From UBA5004 sp038061835 (GTDB lineage Bacteria > Patescibacteriota > Minisyncoccia > Phycocordibacterales > Zambryskibacteraceae), in assembly GCA_038061835.1 (NCBI GenBank), contig JBBTYJ010000017.1, forward strand, positions 1 through 47,846: a DNA stretch of 47,846 bases. The letters are read 5' to 3'. Shown in pieces: positions 32,369 to 40,656 of the stretch; within the stretch, counting starts at the first letter, position 1; each line of letters opens with the position of its first letter. The notes beneath the pieces were generated by a model. The model searched no databases. It was not told the origin of the DNA and saw nothing but the letters and a program-made list of their open reading frames with translations. A program made the position numbers and the translations under genes.

Positions 32369-32393
32369 CATTCACTTTAGTACAGTATTGGTC

Positions 32394-32412
32394 TCCCGTT
32401 GAGGGATTTTTT
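32394..32412 (+). terminator. Short-stem terminator before the str operon
   Basis: TCCC and GGGA with a 5-nt loop, followed by six T. It is short, but it lies between the M50 gene and rpsL. Confidence 0.4.
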
Positions 32413-32444
32413 ATCGCCTACGCTTTAGCTTCGACGAATCAAGT

Positions 32445-32855
32445 ATGTCCACAATTAATCAACTTATCAGACACAAAAGGAAAAAAATTACTCGCAAGAC
32501 CAAGGCGATTGCTTTAACGCGCAGCTTCAACAACATCAAGAATCGTCCGGTATTTTTAAATGCTCCATTCAAGCGGGGAGTAGCTATTAAAGTGACGACC
32601 AAAACTCCCAAAAAACCCAACTCCGCTATTAGGAAAATTGCCAGAGTTCGTCTAACTAATGGTATGGAAGTGACAGCTTATATCCCTGGTATTGGCCACA
32701 ATCTTCAAGAGCACTCGGTAGTTTTACTTAGAGGCGGGCGTGTTAAGGATGTTGGCTTGCGTTACACTGTTGTGCGTGGAGTGCTTGATGCTACCGGCGT
32801 TGAAAATAGGAAACAGAGCAGAAGTCAGTACGGAGCAAAGAGACCGAAAAAATAG
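32445..32855 (+). CDS. rpsL: 30S ribosomal protein S12
   Basis: 136 residues; helps govern decoding accuracy. TTKTPKKPNSAIRKIARVRL includes the conserved Lys associated with streptomycin sensitivity in other bacteria, followed by IPGIGHNLQEHSVVLLRGGRVKDVGLRYTVVRG. First gene of the str operon; rpsG follows after 17 bp. Confidence 0.95.
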   Translation: MSTINQLIRHKRKKITRKTKAIALTRSFNNIKNRPVFLNAPFKRGVAIKVTTKTPKKPNSAIRKIARVRLTNGMEVTAYIPGIGHNLQEHSVVLLRGGRVKDVGLRYTVVRGVLDATGVENRKQSRSQYGAKRPKK

Positions 32856-32872
32856 AATCAAGAATTAAGAAA

Positions 32873-33343
32873 ATGCGAAGAAAAATAAAAAATAAACCCA
32901 AAATCCAGCCTGACTACGCCTACGATTCAGAAAAGGTCACCAAATTTATCAATTATTGTATGGAGCGCGGCAAGAAGGCTACCGCGAGGAAAATTGTTTA
33001 TGAGTCTCTCGAAGACATTAAGGAAAAAACTAAAAATCCGAATCCTCTGGAGGTTTTTGAATCGGCTCTCAAGAACACCGGCCCCACCATGGAAGTTCGT
33101 TCCAGACGCGTCGGCGGAGCCAACTATCAGATTCCCAGAGAAGTGCGTCCGGAACGTCGCCAATTTCTCTCAATGAAATGGATTATTGATGCCGCGCGCG
33201 CCAAGAAAGGCAAACCTATGCATGAAAAACTGGCTGAAGAAATTATTGCCGCTTCCAAAAACGAAGGTGATGCTGTCAAAAAACGCGAGAACACCCATAA
33301 GATGGCCGAAGCCAACAAGGCCTTCGCCCACTTTGCTTGGTAA
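32873..33343 (+). CDS. rpsG: 30S ribosomal protein S7
   Basis: 156 residues, the primary assembly protein of the 30S head. NPLEVFESALKNTGPTMEVRSRRVGGANYQIPREVRPERR is diagnostic in order, with KKRENTHKMAEANKAFAHFAW at the end. It lies between rpsL and fusA as in the classical str operon. Confidence 0.95.
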   Translation: MRRKIKNKPKIQPDYAYDSEKVTKFINYCMERGKKATARKIVYESLEDIKEKTKNPNPLEVFESALKNTGPTMEVRSRRVGGANYQIPREVRPERRQFLSMKWIIDAARAKKGKPMHEKLAEEIIAASKNEGDAVKKRENTHKMAEANKAFAHFAW

Positions 33344-33348
33344 TTTTT

Positions 33349-35529
33349 ATGGAACGAGATTATCCTCTAGAACGAGTGCGTAATTTTGGAATTATTGCTC
33401 ACATTGACGCCGGCAAGACCACCACTTCCGAGAGAGTACTTTTTTACACCGGTTCACAGCATAATATCGGTGAAGTTCATGAAGGAGACACCACCACTGA
33501 CTGGATGGAACAAGAACGTGAGCGCGGTATTACAATCACTGCCGCAGCTATTACTTGTTTCTGGGCACCGACGTACTTGCCCGATGCCGAGAGACAGAAG
33601 AAAGAAAAAAAATTTCGTTTCAATATTATTGATACCCCCGGGCATATTGATTTTACCGTAGAAGTGAAACGTTCTCTGCGGGTTCTGGACGGCGCAGTAG
33701 TTGTGTTCGACGGTGTAGCTGGCGTCGAACCGCAATCCGAAACCAACTGGCGTTATGCTGAAGAAGCTCAGGTGCCTCGTATTTGTTTTGTTAACAAACT
33801 GGATCGGACTGGCGCTTCATTTGAGCGCTCATACAAATCCATTCTTGATCGGCTTTCGAAAAAGGCTGTTCGCATGCAAATTCCTATTGGCGAAGAGGCT
33901 AAACACGAAGGAGTCATAGATTTACTCAGAATGAAAGCTTATTACTTCGAAGGCAATATGGGTAATTTAGTGGTGGAAAAGGACCTGACTACGCAGGCAG
34001 GAATTTCAGAAAATCTTCAAGTTAGTGCGAAGAAATATCGCGCTGAATTGGTGGAAAAAATTGCAGAAAGCGACGATACCTTGATTAACGATTATCTCGA
34101 AGGCAAAGAGATTGCTCTCGATGTATTGAAGTCCGCATTACGCAAAGCAGTAATTGCCAATAAAATTTTCCCAGTTTTTGCCGGCTCAGCTCTCAAGAAT
34201 AAGGGTGTCCAGCTTGTGCTTGACGCGGTTGTTGATCTTCTACCATCACCTCTTGATATTCCCTCCACTAAGGGTATTGATCCAAGGACCGGAGAAGAAA
34301 TAGAGCGTCATGCTTCAGACACGGAGCCTTTTTCGGCGCTTGCCTTTAAACTTCAGTCCGATCCGTTTGTCGGGCAGCTAACATTTTTCCGTGTTTACTC
34401 TGGCACGGTAGAATCAGGCACTTATTTATACAATGCTACCACTGATGAGAAAGAACGCTTGGGCCGTATTGTGCGTCTCCAAGCAAATCAGAGAGAAGAA
34501 GTGAAAAAGGTTTTTGCCGGAGAAATAGCCGCCGCCGTTGGTCTTAAAAATGCCAAAACCTCGCACACTTTTTCGGACGAGTCGAATCCCATTGTGCTTG
34601 ATCGGATTACTTTCCCTGAACCGGTTATTTCTCTCCGTATTGAGCCGAAGACCAAGGCTGACCAAGAGAAGATGGGCATGGCTCTCAAGCGTCTTTCAGA
34701 TGAAGACCCGACTTTCAAAATTAAATCAGACCAAGAAACAGGCGAGACGGTTATCATGGGTATGGGTGAATTGCATTTAGAAATTATTGTCGATCGCATG
34801 AAGCGAGAATTTTCTGTCGAAGCCAATGTTGGTAAACCTCAAGTGGCATACAAAGAAACTATTACTGGCGAAGCAGAAGTGGAAAATAAATATATTAAAC
34901 AGACTGGAGGCAAGGGTCAGTACGGACACGTCAAGATTAAAATTAAGCCTCTTCCTAAATATGATCCGGACGAAAAGGTGCCAAGAAATGCTCATCGTGA
35001 GCCGGGATTTGAATTTATCGATGCTATTAAAGGAGGAGTAATCCCGCAAGAATTTATTCCGGCCGTGGAGAAGGGGATTAAGGAAGCAATGGATAGAGGT
35101 ATTGTTGCCGGATATAAGATGACTGATATTTCTGCCGAACTGAATTATGGTTCGTATCACGATGTTGACTCTTCAGAGATTGCTTACAAAATTGCCGCCT
35201 CACAGGCATTTCAAGAAGCGGCCAAACGCGCCAAACCAGTAATTCTCGAACCTATTATGAAAGTTGAAGTAGTTATTCCAGAAAAGTTCATGGGTGATAT
35301 TACCGGTAATCTCTCTGGCAAACGCGGGCAGATTGAAGCGATGGAAGACCGTGATGCTCTCAAGGTGATACGAGCCAAGGTTCCCTTATCTGAAATGTTT
35401 GGATACGTTACTTCTCTCCGCTCTATGACCGAAGGTCGCGGCTCTTCCACTATGGAATTCGACCACTATGCCATCGTGCCGACTAATGTCGCTCAAGGTA
35501 TCATCGAAGCTCGTACAGGAGGGAAGTAG
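33349..35529 (+). CDS. fusA: Elongation factor G
   Basis: A 726-residue translocase GTPase. I start at the ATG at 33349 (MERDYPLERVRNFGIIAHIDAGKTT), not an in-frame TTG 12 bp upstream within rpsG. G motifs: AHIDAGKTT, the switch region RGITITAAA, DTPGHIDF and NKLD. Domain IV contains GGVIPQEFIPAVEKGI, and the C-terminus SSTMEFDHYAIVPTNVAQGI. Its final 102 bp occur again at 36062-36163, beyond a toxin-antitoxin pair. A ribosomal operon separated from tuf by cargo is unusual. Confidence 0.95.
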   Translation: MERDYPLERVRNFGIIAHIDAGKTTTSERVLFYTGSQHNIGEVHEGDTTTDWMEQERERGITITAAAITCFWAPTYLPDAERQKKEKKFRFNIIDTPGHIDFTVEVKRSLRVLDGAVVVFDGVAGVEPQSETNWRYAEEAQVPRICFVNKLDRTGASFERSYKSILDRLSKKAVRMQIPIGEEAKHEGVIDLLRMKAYYFEGNMGNLVVEKDLTTQAGISENLQVSAKKYRAELVEKIAESDDTLINDYLEGKEIALDVLKSALRKAVIANKIFPVFAGSALKNKGVQLVLDAVVDLLPSPLDIPSTKGIDPRTGEEIERHASDTEPFSALAFKLQSDPFVGQLTFFRVYSGTVESGTYLYNATTDEKERLGRIVRLQANQREEVKKVFAGEIAAAVGLKNAKTSHTFSDESNPIVLDRITFPEPVISLRIEPKTKADQEKMGMALKRLSDEDPTFKIKSDQETGETVIMGMGELHLEIIVDRMKREFSVEANVGKPQVAYKETITGEAEVENKYIKQTGGKGQYGHVKIKIKPLPKYDPDEKVPRNAHREPGFEFIDAIKGGVIPQEFIPAVEKGIKEAMDRGIVAGYKMTDISAELNYGSYHDVDSSEIAYKIAASQAFQEAAKRAKPVILEPIMKVEVVIPEKFMGDITGNLSGKRGQIEAMEDRDALKVIRAKVPLSEMFGYVTSLRSMTEGRGSSTMEFDHYAIVPTNVAQGIIEARTGGK

Positions 35530-35561
35530 CAGAAGGGTTGGAAAATCATGGTACTCTCGTA

Positions 35562-35567
35562 TATAAT
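35562..35567 (+). promoter_or_regulatory. Leaderless promoter of the toxin-antitoxin pair
   Basis: TATAAT ends 6 nt before the antitoxin ATG at 35574; TTGGAA lies 18 bp upstream of it (35538-35543). The pair thus has its own promoter within the fusA-tuf interval. Confidence 0.55.
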
Positions 35568-35573
35568 ACCCCC

Positions 35574-35780
35574 ATGAGTAATTTAGCTATAAAAATTGGT
35601 CCGAGTTCTAAAGGCAAGAAATTGCTGGTGGAAATCGATGCCAACAAATTAGAACGTTTAGCTTCAAATCTAGGCCTCTTTAGTCCAAACTTTATTAAAA
35701 GTATTGAAGTAGCAGAACGCGATTTCCGCGCCGGTAGAACTAGAACTCTTACTTCTCTACGAAAATTGAGGTTGACTTAA
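35574..35780 (+). CDS. Antitoxin-like small protein
   Basis: 68 residues (MSNLAIKIGPSSKGKKLLVE onward) with a helical C-terminal part (KSIEVAERDFRAGRTRTLTSLRKL). It lies 5 bp before a RelE/ParE-like toxin gene, which is the main evidence for its role. No classical DNA-binding antitoxin fold is obvious. The ATG lies 6 nt after a TATAAT box, suggesting leaderless translation. Cargo between fusA and the duplicated fusA end. Confidence 0.65.
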   Translation: MSNLAIKIGPSSKGKKLLVEIDANKLERLASNLGLFSPNFIKSIEVAERDFRAGRTRTLTSLRKLRLT

Positions 35781-35785
35781 GTTTG

Positions 35786-36055
35786 ATGAGGGTAATTGTT
35801 ACAGCCGAGTTCGAGAAAAGATATAAAGATTTGACGATTTCAATTCAGAAAAAATCAGAAAAACAAGAAAAAATTTTTCGTAGCAATCCATTTCATCCAT
35901 CTCTTCATACTGAAAAATTAGAACCAAGAAACAAGGAGCTTTGGAGCATTCGCGTTGATAAAAGTTATCGCATCATTTTCAGATTCATTAATGGCAACAC
36001 GGTTTTGTTTCTGACTATTGGTCCTCACGATTGGATATATAAGTTAAAGTTCTAA
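35786..36055 (+). CDS. RelE/ParE-like toxin
   Basis: An 89-residue protein from the ATG at 35786. The RelE/ParE pattern is visible: an N-terminal strand MRVIVTAEFEKRYKDL, two helices, PFHPSLHTEKLEPRNKELWSIRVDKSYRIIFRF, and a closing strand NTVLFLTIGPHDWIYK. Proteins with the HDxIYK-like end usually cleave mRNA at the ribosome. Strong basic charge fits. Together with the preceding small gene it forms a type II toxin-antitoxin module placed among essential translation genes. Confidence 0.75.
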   Translation: MRVIVTAEFEKRYKDLTISIQKKSEKQEKIFRSNPFHPSLHTEKLEPRNKELWSIRVDKSYRIIFRFINGNTVLFLTIGPHDWIYKLKF

Positions 36056-36061
36056 TTTTTA

Positions 36062-36163
36062 ACCGAAGATCGCGGTTCTTCCACTATGGAATTCGACCAC
36101 TACGCCATCGTGCCGACTAATGTCGCCCAAGGCATCATCGAAGCTCGTACGGGTTCCAAATAA
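36062..36163 (+). pseudogene. fusA: Duplicated 3' end of fusA (102 bp)
   Basis: Matches 35428-35529 over 102 bp without gaps. It encodes TEDRGSSTMEFDHYAIVPTN and onward to ARTGSK plus stop, nearly the same protein sequence as fusA. Most mismatches are at third codon positions, so the copy evolved for some time as real coding DNA before being left as a remnant. Confidence 0.92.
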
Positions 36164-36171
36164 TACAAAAG

Positions 36172-36876
36172 CTAGATCCTTGTAAGCTGTTCTAAACATG
36201 AGATAAGAATCTCTGGATTTTCAAGAGATTCAATTGCAGCATCGGCACCCGCATCCAAGAGCTCTTTAACAGAGTAATTCCCGGCACCGATTCCAATTGC
36301 GGGAAGATTAGCTTCATGCGCGGCGTGTACATCTCTTGGAGAGTCGCCTATGATTATCAGTTTCGGTTTTACACCTGAAGGAAAATATTCAGGCACTTTT
36401 TCTTTAGCCAATTCAGACAATTCTGTTCTTCTTTCTACTTGATCACCAAATAATCCGAAATTGCAATAAGAATCAAGTCTTGCTGCCTTGAGTTTGTAAT
36501 GAGATATTTTTTCTGTGTTTCCAGTCAAGATGCCTATTAGGTAATTGTTCTGGACAAGATATTGGAGAGCTTTTTCGGCACCAGACATTGGTTCATATAA
36601 GAGCTTATTAACACCGTCGGCAAAGAAATGATTCTCCATCTCACGCAAATAGGCCTCTCTTTTTTGTTTAGTAATATCGATGTTATCGTGTCCATGATAT
36701 TTCAGGAGTTCCGTCATAATCTCTGGGTCAATCATGCCATGTGTAGAAAAATTATCCGCAGAGACTTCTATCCCGAAAACTTTCTTTATGGCGTGTTCAA
36801 AAGACTTACCTCTAGTGCCCCTGTTATTTATTAGCGTCTGATCAATATCAAATAAGGGTACTGTGGTTTTATACAT
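36172..36876 (-). CDS. HAD-superfamily phosphatase
   Basis: I start at the ATG at 36876 (MYKTTVPLFDIDQTLINNRG), which places the catalytic DxDxT motif at the N-terminus as usual; an in-frame ATG 36 bp upstream gives an unlikely extension. The 234-residue product has motif II in GILTGNTEK, a Lys in the middle and IIGDSPRDVHAAHEAN for motifs III-IV, with a helical cap, like phosphoglycolate phosphatase-type enzymes. Substrate unknown. Minus strand within the otherwise plus-strand ribosomal region, another interruption between fusA and tuf. Confidence 0.85.
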   Translation of the reverse strand: MYKTTVPLFDIDQTLINNRGTRGKSFEHAIKKVFGIEVSADNFSTHGMIDPEIMTELLKYHGHDNIDITKQKREAYLREMENHFFADGVNKLLYEPMSGAEKALQYLVQNNYLIGILTGNTEKISHYKLKAARLDSYCNFGLFGDQVERRTELSELAKEKVPEYFPSGVKPKLIIIGDSPRDVHAAHEANLPAIGIGAGNYSVKELLDAGADAAIESLENPEILISCLEQLTRI

Positions 36877-36976
36877 TTGTAATAATCCTATAGTAAAACG
36901 ATTGGCACACAATGTAGCATATTATTCAAGAATTACAACCCCAGTGGTGCCATAAGTAGTGGACGGATACAGACAG

Positions 36977-37005
36977 TTGACAGAGTATCTTTTAAGGTAT
37001 ATAAT
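36977..37005 (+). promoter_or_regulatory. Perfect consensus promoter
   Basis: TTGACA (36977-36982), 17-bp spacer, TATAAT (37000-37005). It drives the 76-residue gene at 37050 and is the best match to a housekeeping sigma promoter in the window. Confidence 0.8.
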
Positions 37006-37049
37006 TAAGGTAGAAATTAAAGGTTAAGAGAAGAAGGAGGAGGTGATAT

Positions 37050-37280
37050 ATGTTCAGATATATGTTCAATGAATTCAGGTTTAGCCAGGAGACCTGGTTC
37101 ATCATTGCCTTATGCTCAATGTCGTGGGGTATGGGGTTGTGCTTTTGGGGGTTGCTACTTATGGGAACGCCTGGCAACACAACACCCTTGTTGAGTTGGT
37201 GTCTGGTGGGTGTGGGCGCCATTAGTTTGTGTCTCACTTACTATTGTTGGAAGAGGACAGGGAATTCGAACCTCGTTTGA
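37050..37280 (+). CDS. Small membrane protein of 76 residues
   Basis: Supported by a perfect -35/-10 promoter, a very strong ribosome site GGAGGAGGTGAT just before the ATG, and a terminator at 37313. The product has two membrane helices (about 17-36, IIALCSMSWGMGLCFWGLLL; and 47-66, LLSWCLVGVGAISLCLTYYC) and several cysteines. No family recognised. Located between the HAD gene and tuf; its strong expression signals contrast with those of nearby host genes. Confidence 0.6.
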   Translation: MFRYMFNEFRFSQETWFIIALCSMSWGMGLCFWGLLLMGTPGNTTPLLSWCLVGVGAISLCLTYYCWKRTGNSNLV

Positions 37281-37312
37281 CAGACGAACCGAAGAGCGTG
37301 TTGACGAAGATG

Positions 37313-37344
37313 GGGCTGCGATTTCCTCCGGGAAATCGTAGCCC
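37313..37344 (+). terminator. Rho-independent terminator
   Basis: GGGCTGCGATTTCC pairs with GGAAATCGTAGCCC (one mismatch) in a long stem, followed by TTTACATTTT. It ends the transcript of the 76-residue gene, 33 bp after its stop. Confidence 0.7.
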
Positions 37345-37475
37345 TTTACATTTTATGTGGTTTTATATACTATGCCTCTTACGCGTTATACGCCGTTCTG
37401 GCTTGATCTTTGAGATTTTCTCAATAGGGTTAGCTAAGCGGCTTAGTATTGCGTTTCAAAAAACTTATTAACCCG

Positions 37476-37493
37476 CCTGCCGTGTCGGGCAGG
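37476..37493. repeat. GC-rich REP-like palindrome upstream of tuf
   Basis: CCTGCC and GGCAGG arms around a 6-nt loop, 36 bp before the tuf start. The rest of 37345-37528 shows no gene; it probably holds the tuf promoter or leader. Confidence 0.65.
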
Positions 37494-37528
37494 ACTTAGC
37501 AACTTATCTAACTTATAAATTAATTATT

Positions 37529-38722
37529 ATGGCAGCAGAATTTGATCGTTCCAAACCACACATCAACGTAGGTACTATCGGTCACGTTGACCACGGTAAG
37601 ACAACTCTCACCGCCGCAATTTTGAATGTGCTTCATCGCGCAGGCAAGAAAGCGACAGTCAAAAATGTCGACCAAATCGACAATTCTCCGGAAGAAAAAG
37701 CTCGAGGCATTACCATTGCTCTCTCTCATTCTGAATACGAAACTGACGCGCGTCACTACGCGCACGTCGATGCGCCCGGACATGCCGACTATATCAAAAA
37801 CATGATTACTGGCGCTGCTCAAATGGACGGCGCTATTCTCGTAGTAGCGGCCAATGACGGCGTAATGCCTCAAACTCGCGAACACATTCTTCTTGCCAAG
37901 CAAGTCGGTGTGCCCAAGATTGTTGTTTTTCTTAATAAATGCGACATGGTTCCCGACAAAGAACTCATCGATCTTGTTGAAGAAGAAGTTCGGGATCTTC
38001 TCAAGAAATATGAATTTGACGGCGCCAATGCCCCTGTAATCAGAGGTTCAGCTCTCAAGGCTCTCGAGGCATTGGGTGTAGATGATGAATGGTCCAAGCA
38101 AGTTCTGGCTCTCACAGACGCTCTTGATACTTACTTCCCAATTCCTGTTCGCGAAACCGATAAACCGTTTCTCATGCCTATCGAAGACATCTTCTCAATT
38201 GAAGGTCGCGGTACGGTAGTTACCGGTCGTATAGAAAGAGGTAAGGTCAAACTAAGTGAGGAAGTCGAAATTGTAGGCATCAAAGATACTTCCAAAACGA
38301 CTGTTACTGGTATAGAGATGTTTAACAAATCTCTTCAAGAAGGTATAGCCGGAGACAATGCTGGTCTTCTTCTCCGTGGTGTCAAAAAAGAGGATCTTCA
38401 CAGAGGTCAAGTTTTGGCAAAGCCGGGTTCTGTCACCCCTCACACCAACTTCACTGCGGAGGTTTACATCCTCAAGAAGGAAGAGGGTGGCCGACATACC
38501 CCATTTTTCACTGGCTACAAACCGCAGTTCTATATTCGCACGACTGACGTCACAGGTGAGGTAACTTTGGCCGAGGGCGTAGAGATGGTGATGCCAGGTG
38601 ATACTACAACCTTTACGGTCAAGTTGGTGGCCCCGGTTGCTCTCGAGAATGAACAGCGTTTTGCTATCCGAGAGGGTGGCAAAACCGTCGGAGCCGGTGT
38701 TGTTACTAAAGTTATAGCGTAA
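37529..38722 (+). CDS. tuf: Elongation factor Tu
   Basis: A 397-residue GTPase delivering aminoacyl-tRNA. GTP motifs GHVDHGKTT, the switch region KARGITIA, DAPGHADY and NKCDM are intact; domain II has GRGTVVTGRIERG and domain III GGRHTPFFTGYKPQFY. It is followed after 9 bp by rpsJ, so tuf heads the S10 operon here. Confidence 0.96.
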   Translation: MAAEFDRSKPHINVGTIGHVDHGKTTLTAAILNVLHRAGKKATVKNVDQIDNSPEEKARGITIALSHSEYETDARHYAHVDAPGHADYIKNMITGAAQMDGAILVVAANDGVMPQTREHILLAKQVGVPKIVVFLNKCDMVPDKELIDLVEEEVRDLLKKYEFDGANAPVIRGSALKALEALGVDDEWSKQVLALTDALDTYFPIPVRETDKPFLMPIEDIFSIEGRGTVVTGRIERGKVKLSEEVEIVGIKDTSKTTVTGIEMFNKSLQEGIAGDNAGLLLRGVKKEDLHRGQVLAKPGSVTPHTNFTAEVYILKKEEGGRHTPFFTGYKPQFYIRTTDVTGEVTLAEGVEMVMPGDTTTFTVKLVAPVALENEQRFAIREGGKTVGAGVVTKVIA

Positions 38723-38731
38723 TAAATTAAA

Positions 38732-39157
38732 GTGCCTAAAGCACCTGCAAAAAAGAAACCAACTGTCAAAAAGTCGGTTAAAAAAGAGAGGGTTTCCAAA
38801 CCCAAAACTCCGGGTCTCAACGAACCCAAGCGAGCTAAGGTTGAGGAAGTAACTTCCCGATTGCGTATTCGGGTCAGGGCTTACGAGTCCAAGATCTTGG
38901 ACATGTCGGTGAAACAGATCATAGACACTGCGCTTCGCTATGATGCTAAAATACAGGGTCCGATTCCTCTGCCAACAGAAATAAAAAAGTACACTGTCAA
39001 TCGTGCCGCGTTTATCTACAAAAATGCGCGAGAACAATTCGAGATGCGAGTTCACAAACGATTAATTGACATCTTGAATCCAACTCCTAAGATTATCGAA
39101 TCACTGACCAATTTGAGTTTACCAAGCGGGGTGAATATCGATGTGAAATTAATCTAA
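38732..39157 (+). CDS. rpsJ: 30S ribosomal protein S10 with basic N-terminal extension
   Basis: The conserved S10 core (RLRIRVRAYESKILDMSVKQII, GPIPLPTEIKKYTVNRAAF, EQFEMRVHKRLIDI) fills residues about 42-141. It is preceded by a roughly 40-residue Lys/Pro-rich extension starting at a GTG codon (MPKAPAKKKPTVKKSVKKER), so the protein is 141 residues against about 102 usually. The extension is open from the GTG 9 bp after tuf; a shorter start is not excluded. S10 also acts with NusB/NusE in antitermination in other bacteria. Confidence 0.9.
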   Translation: MPKAPAKKKPTVKKSVKKERVSKPKTPGLNEPKRAKVEEVTSRLRIRVRAYESKILDMSVKQIIDTALRYDAKIQGPIPLPTEIKKYTVNRAAFIYKNAREQFEMRVHKRLIDILNPTPKIIESLTNLSLPSGVNIDVKLI

Positions 39158-39181
39158 TTCTTCGGTCAAGATAAGGATAAA

Positions 39182-39670
39182 ATGAACAAGATTATTGCCA
39201 AAAAAGTGAATATGACCCAAATTTTCTCAGAAGCAGGGGAAGTTTTTCCCGTAACACTTGTTGTGGAGGATAGCAAAGGTCTCGCGAAAAAAGGTCAGAC
39301 CTTAAATACGAATTCTAAAGGTCTGACCTTGGGGAGCGAAACCTTGGAACTCAAAGAGGGAGATATCGTCACTGTCTCCGGCGTCTCGAAAGGTAAGGGA
39401 TTTCAAGGGGTGGTCAAGAGACATAAATTTCAAGGCGGTCGTCGCACCCATGGTCAAAAGCATTCTGAACGCGAGGCGGGTTCGATCGGTGGTGGAGGTC
39501 GAGCAGGTGGGCGAGTTGTCAAAGGGATGCGTATGGCAGGTCGAATGGGTGGTGAACGAGTAACTGTCAAGAATCTCAAAATTATAAAAATATTGCCGGA
39601 AACCAAAGAAATCTTTATTGGTGGAGCAATACCGGGACGTCGGGGTAGCAAGGTTGAAATCAGGACATAA
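39182..39670 (+). CDS. rplC: 50S ribosomal protein L3, short form
   Basis: 162 residues against about 205-210 in many bacteria. The core is intact: KVNMTQIFSEAGEVFPVTLV, VSKGKGFQGVVKRHKFQGG, THGQKHSEREAGSIGGGGRAGGRVVKGMRMAGRMGGERVTVKNL. The missing length lies between the first strand block and the KGF segment. A ribosome site AGGATAA precedes the ATG. Confidence 0.94.
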   Translation: MNKIIAKKVNMTQIFSEAGEVFPVTLVVEDSKGLAKKGQTLNTNSKGLTLGSETLELKEGDIVTVSGVSKGKGFQGVVKRHKFQGGRRTHGQKHSEREAGSIGGGGRAGGRVVKGMRMAGRMGGERVTVKNLKIIKILPETKEIFIGGAIPGRRGSKVEIRT

Positions 39671-39686
39671 TGATTGATTAGCAAAT

Positions 39687-40358
39687 ATGGAATCACCGGT
39701 CTACAACATGGAAGGAAAGAAAACTGGGGACATAACTTTACCCAAAAGTGTTTTTGATGTCCGTTGGAATGCTGACTTGGTCAAACAGGTTGCGGACTCG
39801 CTCCTTTTGGCTAAGCGCAAGAATGTGGCACACACTAAAGACAGAAGCGAAGTGCGTGGTGGCGGTAAGAAACCATGGCAACAGAAAGGTACCGGCCGCG
39901 CCAGACATGGTTCCATCCGTTCTCCCCTTTGGGTGGGTGGCGGGGTGACTGGTGGACCAAGAAATGAAAAAAATTTTTACCGTAAGGTTTCAAAGAAGAT
40001 GCGAATCAAGGCGCTATATACCATTCTTTCTCAAAAAATAAGAGATAAAGAAATCCTTTTTGTAGATTCGATCACGCTTTCTGAACCAAAGACGAAGATT
40101 GCCGTAAAGACGCTCAAGTCTCTCTCTCTAATCAAAGGAGTGGGCGACATGTTTGCTAAGAGAAATAATGCGATGGTTATTGCGCTGTTTTCCAAGAGGA
40201 AAGAGACTGAGCGCGCCTTTGATAATCTAGGTAATGTGCAAGTGCTGGAGGCCAGAAATCTCGATCCTCTTTCACTTCTAGAGTATAAATATCTTGTCAT
40301 AGAAAATCCCCAGAAATCGCTTGGTGTATTGCCGGGTGTGAGTAAAACAAAATCATGA
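39687..40358 (+). CDS. rplD: 50S ribosomal protein L4
   Basis: 223 residues. Signature: AHTKDRSEVRGGGKKPWQQKGTGRARHGSIRSPLWVGGGVTGGP, the exit-tunnel loop of L4. It overlaps rplW by ATGA. In other bacteria free L4 represses the S10 operon; no leader of that type was recognised here. Confidence 0.94.
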   Translation: MESPVYNMEGKKTGDITLPKSVFDVRWNADLVKQVADSLLLAKRKNVAHTKDRSEVRGGGKKPWQQKGTGRARHGSIRSPLWVGGGVTGGPRNEKNFYRKVSKKMRIKALYTILSQKIRDKEILFVDSITLSEPKTKIAVKTLKSLSLIKGVGDMFAKRNNAMVIALFSKRKETERAFDNLGNVQVLEARNLDPLSLLEYKYLVIENPQKSLGVLPGVSKTKS

Positions 40359-40648
40359 TCAATCTTAATCTCACGGCGCGCAACGTCTTGCTTCGTCCTC
40401 GTATTACCGAGAAGGCTGCTCTTGGGGCAGATAAGCTAAATGTTTACGTTTTTGAAGTGATGCTAAACGCCACTAAAAAATCTATAAGTGCCTCCGTGCG
40501 TGATGTTTACGGAGTGAAACCGGAAAAAATAAGGGTTGTAACCATGCCTGCCAAAACCGTCTTTGTGCGAGGAAAGAAAGGAGTCAAAAGCGGAGGCAAA
40601 AAAGCGTATGTATATTTGAAGAAGGGGGACAAGATAGAAATTGTATAA
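40355..40648 (+). CDS. rplW: 50S ribosomal protein L23
   Basis: 97 residues, located at the tunnel exit where it docks trigger factor and SRP. RPRITEKAALGADKLNVYVFEV and VRDVYGVKPEKIRVVTMPAK are typical. Overlaps rplD by 4 bp; rplB follows after 8 bp. Confidence 0.93.
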   Translation: MINLNLTARNVLLRPRITEKAALGADKLNVYVFEVMLNATKKSISASVRDVYGVKPEKIRVVTMPAKTVFVRGKKGVKSGGKKAYVYLKKGDKIEIV

Positions 40649-40656
40649 CTTAACAA

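Noticed and set aside
37229..37471. 80-codon frame between the small membrane gene and tuf
   Set aside because: It starts inside the membrane gene, crosses a strong terminator and has no recognisable features.
37345..37528. tRNA gene upstream of tuf
   Set aside because: No T-loop sequence or acceptor stem pairing could be found.
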